NCBI GenBank assembly: GCA_004556005.1
Contig: SFJA01000009.1
Location: 1-35,206 of the forward strand
From: Bacteroidales bacterium
Lineage (GTDB): Bacteria > Bacteroidota > Bacteroidia > Bacteroidales > UBA932
DNA length: 35,206 nucleotides
Direction: 5' to 3'
Shown here one piece after another: positions 28,636-35,206 of this stretch. A program made the translations under genes and the position numbers. Numbering within the stretch: position 1 is the stretch's first letter; each line of letters starts with the position of its first letter. The notes under the pieces were generated by a model. That model made no database searches, had not been told where the DNA came from, and saw only the letters and a list, made by a program, of their open reading frames with translations.

Positions 28636-29262
28636 TTAAGCCTCCAAAATTACATAAGAACCTCTGGCTCCCGGAACGGAACCCTTTACAACTACGAGAT
28701 TGTTCTCTGGGATGACCTTGATAACCTGAAGGTTAAACACCTTCACACGGGCATTTCCCATATGACCGGCCATACGCATACCAGGAAGTACGCGGCTAGG
28801 CCATGAAGATGCTCCCATTGAACCAGGGTGACGGAGACGGTTGTGCTGACCGTGGGTCTGACCACCTACGCCGGCGAAGCCGTGGCGGTGCACAACGCCC
28901 TGGAAACCCTTACCTTTTGAAGTACCGACAACGTCGCAGAATCCTACACCCTCAGTGAAGATGTCGGATACCGTGAGCTTGTCTCCAAGCTTGAGCTCTC
29001 CCGCGAAGTCATTCTCAAACTCGACGAGCTTGCGCATAGGAGCAACTCCTGCCTTTTTGAAATGCCCCTGAAGAGGCTTGCTGGTGTGCTTTTCTGTGGT
29101 TTCGTCATAGGCAAGCTGCACTGAGGAGTATCCATCTTTCTCCACGGTACGGATCTGCGTGACAACGCACGGACCAGCCTCGATGACGGTGCATGGCAGG
29201 TTCTTGCCATCAGCACCGAAAACGGAAGTCATTCCGATTTTCTTTCCAATTAATCCAGGCAT
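28636..29262 (-). CDS. rplC: 50S ribosomal protein L3 (uL3); first gene of the front ribosomal block
   Basis: 208-residue early-assembly protein. MPGLIGKKIGMTSVFG, the GTSKGKGFQGVVHRHGF loop near the peptidyl-transferase centre and PGSMGASSWPSRVLPGMRMAGHMG are diagnostic. Normally rpsJ lies directly upstream; here the next gene upstream is cdaA on the other strand, so rplC leads the transcript behind its own promoter. Confidence 0.98.
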   Translation of the reverse strand: MPGLIGKKIGMTSVFGADGKNLPCTVIEAGPCVVTQIRTVEKDGYSSVQLAYDETTEKHTSKPLQGHFKKAGVAPMRKLVEFENDFAGELKLGDKLTVSDIFTEGVGFCDVVGTSKGKGFQGVVHRHGFAGVGGQTHGQHNRLRHPGSMGASSWPSRVLPGMRMAGHMGNARVKVFNLQVIKVIPENNLVVVKGSVPGARGSYVILEA

Positions 29263-29322
29263 TGGTTTGTTAATTAATTGTTTATAAATACTTTACGTGT
29301 TTCCGCACATTTTTACGGGCTG

Positions 29323-29354
29323 CAAATATACGACTTATTCCTTTAATTTCCAAA
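29323..29354 (-). promoter_or_regulatory. Promoter of rplC ribosomal block
   Basis: TTTG (29354-29351), 20 bp, TATATTTG (29330-29323) on the minus strand: a full match to the Bacteroidota consensus. Expected leader of about 55 nt before the rplC ATG. Divergent to the cdaA promoter with only 2 bp between the two -33 boxes. Confidence 0.85.
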
Positions 29355-29356
29355 TA

Positions 29357-29388
29357 CTTGATTTACAAATAATTCTTCACTACTTTTG
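29357..29388 (+). promoter_or_regulatory. Promoter of cdaA, almost adjoining its ATG
   Basis: CTTG (29357-29360), 20 bp, TACTTTTG (29381-29388). The ATG of cdaA starts 4 nt later (29393), so the mRNA would have little or no leader. Confidence 0.7.
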
Positions 29389-29392
29389 CATT

Positions 29393-30214
29393 ATGTTTGA
29401 ACTGTCGATACTCGGCTTTCTCCACTTCACCTGGGTGGACCTGCTGGACATAATAATGGTAACGGCCGTCATATACGCCGTATTTCACTGGCTCAGAGGA
29501 ACTTCCGCGATGAACATATTCATCGCCATAGCCCTTCTGGTTGTCGTCCGCATCATTTCGGACGCAATAGGGATGAAGATGATTTCGTCCCTGCTGGGCA
29601 CCCTTCTCGACATGGGCGCCCTCGCAATCATAATCATTTTCCAGCCCGAACTGCGCCGTTTCCTCGACAATCTCGGCCGCTCCGCCGGCAACACCATCGA
29701 AAAAAGGTCACTGCTCGACAAGCTCTTCCCCGACCGCAAGCGCAAGGAACTCGACTACGGCAACATCTCCGAAATAGCCCAGGCCTGCATAGAGATGTCC
29801 GCCCAGAAGACCGGCGCCCTGATAGTCATACGCCGCGACAGCAAGCTGGAGGACATCATCGCCACCGGCGACCCGATTGACGCAAAGGTCAGCAGCAGGC
29901 TGATAATGAACATATTCTTCAAGAATTCTCCCCTGCACGACGGGGCAATGATAATAGGCAACGACCGCATAATCGCAGCACGCTGCACCCTGCCGATAAG
30001 CGAAAGGCCGGGACTTCCGGCGCGCTACGGGATGCGGCACAAGGCGGCGGTCGGCATCAGCGAACGCAGCGACGCAGACGTAATAGTAGTGTCCGAGCAG
30101 ACCGGAGGAATCTCCTTTGTGAGCGCAGGCGAGGTCACTCCCGTTGACAGCAGTTCGACCCTGAAGCTGCTGATCAGGGGCAAGCAGAAAGAAGAGGAGG
30201 AAAGCAAAAAGTGA
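29393..30214 (+). CDS. cdaA: Membrane diadenylate cyclase (c-di-AMP synthase)
   Basis: 273-residue enzyme that condenses two ATP into the second messenger c-di-AMP, which usually controls potassium, osmotic and wall balance. I choose ATG 29393 because three membrane helices follow directly (about 10-35, 40-58, 66-84); upstream in-frame sequence has no family character. The DAC domain has the DGA motif (183-185, in SPLHDGAMIIGNDRI) and RHKAA (215-219), the equivalent of the RHR motif with Lys at its third place. In many Bacteroidota a folP-type gene is the neighbour; here it is coupled to mutS2 by a 4-bp overlap. Confidence 0.95.
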   Translation: MFELSILGFLHFTWVDLLDIIMVTAVIYAVFHWLRGTSAMNIFIAIALLVVVRIISDAIGMKMISSLLGTLLDMGALAIIIIFQPELRRFLDNLGRSAGNTIEKRSLLDKLFPDRKRKELDYGNISEIAQACIEMSAQKTGALIVIRRDSKLEDIIATGDPIDAKVSSRLIMNIFFKNSPLHDGAMIIGNDRIIAARCTLPISERPGLPARYGMRHKAAVGISERSDADVIVVSEQTGGISFVSAGEVTPVDSSSTLKLLIRGKQKEEEESKK

Positions 30215-32703
30215 ACAGCACGACAGACAGCAGACTGGAAGCCAAACTTGGCTTTGACAAGATAAGATGCGCCATCGCAGACAGGTGCCTGACCATGTAC
30301 GCCTCGGAAAAGGTCGAGGGCGAATGCATTTCGACCGATCCGGGCATCATAGGGATGAGGCTGAGGACCACCGATGAAATGAGGATGATACTGATGTTCG
30401 AGGAGAATTTCCCGACATCGGGTTACATCGATGCAATCCCCTTCCTGGAACCGCTCCAGAGCCCCGGACACGACATAGACGTACTCTCGCTCGGCAAGCT
30501 CAAGACCACCGTTGACACTATAAGGAGAGTCACGCACTTCTTCGCAGGCATCAAGGACTGCATCTATCCCGAGCTGCAGAAGCTCGCGTCCCCGGTGAGG
30601 CATTTCCCGGAGGTCACCCGCCGCATAGAAAACATACTGGACAAGTACGGCGAGGTCAAGGACAGCGCATCGGACGAGCTATTCGCAATCAGACGCGAGC
30701 TCAGGGCAAAGGAGAGCACCATTTCCCGGCGGGCGGCAGCCATACTGCGCAAGGCCCAGGAAGAAGGAATCGTAGATGAAGACGCCACCGTCAACATCCG
30801 CAACGGCAAATTCCTCATACCTGTCAGCACCTCCGCCAAGCGCAAGCTGCAAGGATTCATCTTTGACGAGTCAGCGAGCGGCAAGACCACCTTCATCGAG
30901 CCCGCCGAGATACTCGAACTGGAAAACGACATAGCCGAACTGCACATCGAAGAGCAGAAGGAAATAGCCCGCATACTGCACCAGTTCACCCTTTTCCTGC
31001 AGCCCTATCTGCCCGAACTCATCGCCGGAGCCGCATTCCTCGGCGAGCTGGACTTCCTGATGGCAAAGGCGCGGACCGCCCTAGATTATATCGCCGGGAT
31101 GCCCGTAATCTCCGACGGCGGGGCGCTGAACCTGCGCAAGGCAAGGCATCCGCTGCTCGAAAAGGCTCTGCGGGAGGAAGGCCGGCAGATTGTCCCGCTG
31201 ACGATAGAACTCAGTGACAGCAAGCGAATTCTTCTGATATCCGGACCCAACGCCGGCGGCAAGTCCGTCTGCCTCAAGACCACTGGCCTGCTGCAGTATA
31301 TGTTCCAGTGGGGAATGCTCATCCCCACCTCCGAAATCTCGGAACTACCTGTATTTGACCGCATTATGGTCAGCATTGGCGACGACCAGTCCCTCGAGAA
31401 CGACCTCAGCACCTACAGTTCCTTCCTCGCCGACATGCGCACGATGCTGGAAAAGGCTGACGAAAGGACCCTCGTTCTTATAGACGAATTCGGCTCCGGA
31501 ACGGAGCCTGCAGCGGGCGGGGCGATAGCCGAGGCGATACTCAGCGAGCTTGACCGCCGCGGGGTTTACGGGGTGATAACGACACACTACACCAATCTCA
31601 AGCTGTACGCCTCTTCCGGCCGCACCCACGTCACCAACGGGGCGATGCTCTACGACTCGGCAAAGATTGAACCGCTGTTCAAGCTCGAAATAGGGCTGCC
31701 CGGCAACTCCTTCGCCTTTGAGCTGGCAAGGAAGATGAAACTCCCGGAAAGCATAGTCAAGGACGCCGAAAGCAGGGCCGGCGAAGAGTATGTCGGCATA
31801 GAGAAAAACCTGCGCAAGATAGCCCGCGGACGCCGTCAGATAGACGAAAGGCTGCAGAAAATCAAGCACACGGACCGCACCCTGGACGAGATTACGGAAC
31901 GCTACCAGCAGGAACTGGAAGAGCTGAAAAAGGAGCGCAAGGCCATACTCGACGAGGCCCGCTCGGAAGCGGAAGACATAATCAAGGGTGCCGGAGCCCA
32001 GGTAGAAAAGACCATCAGGGATATCAAGAAAGCCTCCGCTGAGAAGGAACAGACAAAAGCCGCAAGGGCTGAACTGCAGAATTTCCTCGGAGCGCTCGAG
32101 ACCCGCAAGAAAAAAGAGGACAAGCAGAGGGAGGAATACCTCGACCGCAAGCTGATGCAGCTGGAGAAGCGCAAGAAGCGCAAGGGAGTTCAGGGCGGAG
32201 AGACCGGACAGGAGGGCTCCGCCGCCAAGCCCGAACCGCTCAAGGTCGGGGAAAAGGTTCGCGTAAGGGACAACTCCCTGGTTGGCGAAGTTTCCAAGGT
32301 TTCCAAAAACAGCGTCACTGTCATCATCGGCAACATAAGTAGCACAATGTCAGCCGATAAACTGGAAAGAATCTCGTCAAACGAGTTCAAGGAGGCCTCG
32401 CGCAAGGTATTTAAACCGCGCATTCAGGTGCAGGACGCCTCGGTAACGGAACGGAAATTGCAGTTCAAACCGGAGCTGGACGTGAGGGGAGAGAGACTTT
32501 CGGATGCCATTGACATCGTAACCCATTATATTGATGATGCAGTGATGCTGGGAATGGGCCAGGTACGCATCATTCACGGCAAAGGCACCGGAGTACTGAG
32601 GGAAGAGATACAGAAATACCTGCGCTCGCTGCCGGGAATCAGCGCCCGCGATGAGGACATAAGACAGGGCGGCACCGGCGTGACGATTGTGACGATAGAC
32701 TAA
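30211..32703 (+). CDS. mutS2: MutS2 family ATPase/endonuclease
   Basis: 830-residue protein of the MutS2 family, linked to suppression of homologous recombination and, in Bacillus, ribosome rescue. It begins with GTG at 30211, whose last bases overlap the cdaA TGA. The ATPase domain has Walker A GPNAGGKS (345-352) and Walker B LVLIDEFGSGTEP (D425, E426) plus a TTHYTNLK switch. A long Lys/Glu-rich coiled region (about 510-680) follows, then a KOW-like stretch (VGEKVRVRDNSLVGEV) and the C-terminal Smr nuclease domain with LDVRG (756-760) and HGKGTG (789-794). Full length and intact. Confidence 0.97.
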   Translation: MNSTTDSRLEAKLGFDKIRCAIADRCLTMYASEKVEGECISTDPGIIGMRLRTTDEMRMILMFEENFPTSGYIDAIPFLEPLQSPGHDIDVLSLGKLKTTVDTIRRVTHFFAGIKDCIYPELQKLASPVRHFPEVTRRIENILDKYGEVKDSASDELFAIRRELRAKESTISRRAAAILRKAQEEGIVDEDATVNIRNGKFLIPVSTSAKRKLQGFIFDESASGKTTFIEPAEILELENDIAELHIEEQKEIARILHQFTLFLQPYLPELIAGAAFLGELDFLMAKARTALDYIAGMPVISDGGALNLRKARHPLLEKALREEGRQIVPLTIELSDSKRILLISGPNAGGKSVCLKTTGLLQYMFQWGMLIPTSEISELPVFDRIMVSIGDDQSLENDLSTYSSFLADMRTMLEKADERTLVLIDEFGSGTEPAAGGAIAEAILSELDRRGVYGVITTHYTNLKLYASSGRTHVTNGAMLYDSAKIEPLFKLEIGLPGNSFAFELARKMKLPESIVKDAESRAGEEYVGIEKNLRKIARGRRQIDERLQKIKHTDRTLDEITERYQQELEELKKERKAILDEARSEAEDIIKGAGAQVEKTIRDIKKASAEKEQTKAARAELQNFLGALETRKKKEDKQREEYLDRKLMQLEKRKKRKGVQGGETGQEGSAAKPEPLKVGEKVRVRDNSLVGEVSKVSKNSVTVIIGNISSTMSADKLERISSNEFKEASRKVFKPRIQVQDASVTERKLQFKPELDVRGERLSDAIDIVTHYIDDAVMLGMGQVRIIHGKGTGVLREEIQKYLRSLPGISARDEDIRQGGTGVTIVTID

Positions 32704-32714
32704 ACTTGCAGACT

Positions 32715-33098
32715 ATGGAAACTTCAAAACAAAAAACAGGCAGGATAGGCGAAGAAGCCGCCTGCCGCTACCTGACGAGACTTGGGCATATGATTGTGGA
32801 CCGCAACTGGAGAACATCACATCTTGAAACCGACATCATCACGATGGACAGGGCTGGTCTGCATTTTGTCGAAGTCAAGACCAGAAAGGCGCCCGCCATC
32901 GCGGAGCCTGAAAGAAACGTCGGACCCCTCAAGCAAAAAAGGCTCGTAAGAGCCGCATCGGCCTACCTGCACGACAATCAAATCAAATGGATAGACGCGC
33001 AGGAGGTGTTTTTTGACGTAATTTCCGTACTGATCTGCCCCGACGGGCCGCAGATCAACTACTACCCGCAAGCATTCATACCCACATATTACCAATAA
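32715..33098 (+). CDS. YraN/UPF0102 family nuclease-fold protein
   Basis: 127 residues from the ATG at 32715 (an in-frame TTG lies 9 bp upstream). GRIGEEAACRYLTRLGHMIVDRNWR and ETDIITMDRAGLHFVEVKTRK match the YraN family, a small endonuclease-like fold related to Holliday-junction resolvases; the D...EVK residues are the putative metal site. Biochemical role is not established. Lies between mutS2 and the guanylyltransferase in a plus-strand gene row. Confidence 0.92.
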   Translation: METSKQKTGRIGEEAACRYLTRLGHMIVDRNWRTSHLETDIITMDRAGLHFVEVKTRKAPAIAEPERNVGPLKQKRLVRAASAYLHDNQIKWIDAQEVFFDVISVLICPDGPQINYYPQAFIPTYYQ

Positions 33099-33101
33099 CA
33101 C

Positions 33102-34199
33102 ATGTGCAACCGCATACATTATTACTCAGTCATACTCGCCGGAGGCATAGGTTCACGCTTCTGGCCAATAAGCAAGGTTTCCAAACCAAAGCAGTTTCTT
33201 GACTTCGGCTCGGGAGGCAAGTCCTTTCTCCGCTCGACCTACGACAGGATGAAGATGGTGGTACCCGAGCAAAACATCATCATAGTCACTCTCAAGCGCT
33301 ACCGCGATATGGTCCGGCGTCAGATTCCGGAGATTGACGAGCGCAACATCCTTGTGGAAGAATACAACCGCAACACCGCGCCGGCTATCACCTATGCCAC
33401 CTGCCACATATTGAAGCGCGACCCGGAGGCAGTGATGGTGTGCACCCCCGCAGATCACGTCATCAGGGGCAAGGAAGCCTTTACCGACACGCTCACGAGA
33501 GCGATAGACTACGCCTACGACCACGAGGCTCTGATTGCCATCGGAGTGAACCCGACGCGGCCCGACCCGAACTTCGGCTACATCCAGGCCGTTGGCGACA
33601 AGACCCCCGGGCAGGTGCTCAAGGTCAAGACATTCACCGAAAAACCGGATACGGAACTCGCCCAGGTATTTATAGACAGTGGCGAATTCCTCTGGAACAC
33701 AGGTATCTACGTCTGGCGGGCAAGCGTCATCCGCAGCGAGCTCGAACTTCTGGCGCCGGAGATAGCGAAGCTCTGGAACGGCTGGGAAAACGTGCTGGGC
33801 ACCGCAGACGAGGATGCCTTCGTACAGAAGATATATGCCTCCGACTACCCGAGGATTTCGGTGGACTATGCCGTTATGGAAAAGACGGACAAGGCCTGGG
33901 TGTTCCCTGCCGAATTCAGCTGGGCCGACATAGGAAACTGGAGCTCGCTGTACGAGTACCTGTCCAGCCACGACGTGTCCGGGAACTCCACGCACATAAC
34001 AGGCAAGGCCATGCTCAAGGATTGCCGCGACAACGTGATCTATTCCACCCAGAACGGCAAGCTCACCGCCATTCGCGGACTGGAGAACCATATGGTGATA
34101 GATACCGAGGATGTCCTGCTCATCTGCCCGAGGGACGAGGCGCGCCTGAAGGAATTCCTCTCCGCGCTAGCTCTGCCAGAATACGAAGAATACCGCTGA
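33102..34199 (+). CDS. manC: Mannose-1-phosphate guanylyltransferase
   Basis: 365-residue enzyme that makes GDP-mannose from mannose-1-phosphate and GTP, for cell-surface glycans, including GDP-fucose and rhamnose routes. The nucleotide-binding signature is GGIGSRFWPISKVSKPKQF (14-32); further marks are VMVCTPADHVI, FTEKPD and WNTGIYVW. It is the short single-domain form without a fused phosphomannose isomerase. Begins 3 nt after the YraN-type gene. Confidence 0.94.
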   Translation: MCNRIHYYSVILAGGIGSRFWPISKVSKPKQFLDFGSGGKSFLRSTYDRMKMVVPEQNIIIVTLKRYRDMVRRQIPEIDERNILVEEYNRNTAPAITYATCHILKRDPEAVMVCTPADHVIRGKEAFTDTLTRAIDYAYDHEALIAIGVNPTRPDPNFGYIQAVGDKTPGQVLKVKTFTEKPDTELAQVFIDSGEFLWNTGIYVWRASVIRSELELLAPEIAKLWNGWENVLGTADEDAFVQKIYASDYPRISVDYAVMEKTDKAWVFPAEFSWADIGNWSSLYEYLSSHDVSGNSTHITGKAMLKDCRDNVIYSTQNGKLTAIRGLENHMVIDTEDVLLICPRDEARLKEFLSALALPEYEEYR

Positions 34200-34205
34200 T
34201 ATACA

Positions 34206-35206
34206 ATGGATTACACAAAGTTCTTTTCTGACGACGTACCCTCTTTCATGAGGTCGCCCGTAAGGGAAATCTTCAAGAAGGTTGACCTCTCTGCCATATA
34301 TTCGTTTGCCGGAGGATATCCGGACGCATCGACATTTCCACTGGATGACATCAGACGGCTCAGCGCCGGGGTGCTGGACAGATATGGGGCAAAGGCTCTG
34401 CAGTACGGTGCAACACAGGGGGTTACAGAACTGCGACAGGCTATAGCCAGGCGCTACGGCGTGGATGTCGGCAGGGTGCAGATCAGCACTTCCTCCCAGC
34501 AGGGCATAGACGTGTGCTCGAGAATAATGCTCAATCCGGGAGACATAGTGCTTACCTCCAATCCGACCTACCTTGGAGCGCTACAGTCATTCAAGTCCTA
34601 CAGGGCAAGGATATGCACGCTGGATAGCCCGGACATCGACTGGTCGCGGGTACGGTTCTTCTATGTGATTCCGGATTTTCAGAATCCGAGCGGGGAAACG
34701 ATGACGCTCCGGCAGAGAAAGGAACTCGTCGCGCTGGCTCGCGAAAAGGATTTTGTCATCGTCGAGGACAGCCCGTACAGGGAACTGCGCTACGAGGGCG
34801 AGAGCGTGGAGACCATCTATTCGCTGGCGCCGGAAAGGACCCTGCACCTAGGCAGCTTTTCCAAGATATTCGCGCCAGGATTCAGGCTGGGCTGGATAAT
34901 AGGGCCGGAGGAACTTCTGGAACAGATTTATATCTGCAAGCAGGCCCTGGACCTGTGCCCGCCGGTATTTGACCAGTATATGGCTGCCGAATTCATTTCA
35001 AGCGGAGCCCTGGATGAGAACCTGAAAAAGAGCATAGCCCTGTACAGGGACAAGAGGGACCACATGCTTGCGCTGCTGGAGAAATATATGCCGGAAGGCG
35101 TGAGCTGGACGCACCCCGAAGGAGGGCTCTTCCTGTTCCTCACCTTGCCGGAAGGCATGGATACGGTAGCCCTTTACGACAAGGCGCTGAGTGCCGGCGT
35201 TGCCTA
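34206..35206 (+). CDS. PLP-dependent class I/II aminotransferase, 3' end missing
   Basis: 333 codons from ATG 34206 to the right edge with no stop; the normal length is about 390-400, so the C-terminus lies outside. Fold type I pattern: YGATQGVTELRQAIARR, the cofactor Asn in PDFQNPSG, VEDSPYRELRYEG, and the Schiff-base lysine K220 in SFSKIFAPGFRLGW. It resembles 2-aminoadipate/aromatic-type aminotransferases (LysN/KAT group), but the amino-acid substrate cannot be read. Follows manC by 6 nt. Confidence 0.92.
   Translation, partial: MDYTKFFSDDVPSFMRSPVREIFKKVDLSAIYSFAGGYPDASTFPLDDIRRLSAGVLDRYGAKALQYGATQGVTELRQAIARRYGVDVGRVQISTSSQQGIDVCSRIMLNPGDIVLTSNPTYLGALQSFKSYRARICTLDSPDIDWSRVRFFYVIPDFQNPSGETMTLRQRKELVALAREKDFVIVEDSPYRELRYEGESVETIYSLAPERTLHLGSFSKIFAPGFRLGWIIGPEELLEQIYICKQALDLCPPVFDQYMAAEFISSGALDENLKKSIALYRDKRDHMLALLEKYMPEGVSWTHPEGGLFLFLTLPEGMDTVALYDKALSAGVA

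Noticed and set aside
16069..30214. A direct functional link between the K+ channel and the c-di-AMP synthase
   Set aside because: c-di-AMP often controls potassium transport, but the genes are about 12 kb apart in different units and the channel tail shows a zinc ribbon rather than an RCK_C-type c-di-AMP-binding domain.
33153..34091. 312-codon minus-strand frame inside manC
   Set aside because: Antisense shadow; the plus-strand guanylyltransferase is unmistakable.
1..35206. CRISPR arrays, tRNA or rRNA genes
   Set aside because: Intergenic gaps are short and none shows regular repeats or a tRNA-like cloverleaf by eye; a tRNA search program could confirm.

Overview
The window looks like chromosomal DNA of a member of the Bacteroidales (Bacteroidota). 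Evidence: Bacteroidota-type promoters (TTTG about 20 bp upstream of TAnnTTTG) lie in front of most transcription units; secY is followed directly by map, infA and rpmJ with no adk; lineage-typical genes are present (DUF4294, DUF3098, DUF4270, a short GT5-like protein); and a membrane pyrophosphatase and secreted glycosidases occur. I cannot assign a family or genus.

Layout. (1) 1-3215, minus strand: a K+-dependent-type membrane pyrophosphatase (hppA) followed by the 5' part of a secreted TIM-barrel glycosidase-like lipoprotein that runs off the left edge. (2) 3385-13894, minus strand: the rear of the S10 operon plus the spc and alpha operons, rplP-rpmC-rpsQ-rplN-rplX-rplE-rpsN-rpsH-rplF-rplR-rpsE-rpmD-rplO-secY-map-infA-rpmJ-rpsM-rpsK-rpsD-rpoA-rplQ, closed by a terminator. 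(3) 13895-25379: a block of about 11.5 kb where the operon would normally run straight from rpsC to rplP. It holds, on the plus strand, a GH2 glycosidase, a voltage-gated-type K+ channel with a zinc ribbon, and a DUF4294 protein; on the minus strand, ftsX-DUF3098-uppP-lpxH (division and envelope); on the plus strand, a GT5 N-domain protein and a DUF4270 lipoprotein; and on the minus strand, acpP and uvrC. (4) 25380-29262, minus strand: the front of the S10 operon, rplC-rplD-rplW-rplB-rpsS-rplV-rpsC, with its own promoter and terminator but without rpsJ next to it. (5) 29393-35206, plus strand: cdaA (c-di-AMP synthase), mutS2, a YraN-family nuclease-fold protein, mannose-1-phosphate guanylyltransferase and a class I/II aminotransferase cut by the right edge.

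The clearest large-scale oddity is that the normally contiguous S10-spc-alpha ribosomal cluster is broken at rpsC|rplP and also lacks rpsJ upstream of rplC. Both parts stay on the same strand and each has its own Bacteroidota-type promoter. The DNA between them consists mostly of ordinary core genes and shows no integrase, transposase, tRNA or repeats, so a chromosomal rearrangement is more likely than a mobile-element insertion. Smaller points of interest are strong Shine-Dalgarno sequences, all at the same 8-nt spacing, in front of four ribosomal protein genes; a terminator hairpin immediately before the uvrC start codon; back-to-back divergent promoters for rplC and cdaA; a GT5 protein that lacks its usual N-terminal glycine-rich motif and its C-terminal domain, translationally coupled to a DUF4270 lipoprotein with a tyrosine-rich segment; and a cdaA-mutS2 overlap. 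I found no CRISPR array, phage, transposon or recognisable new defence system.
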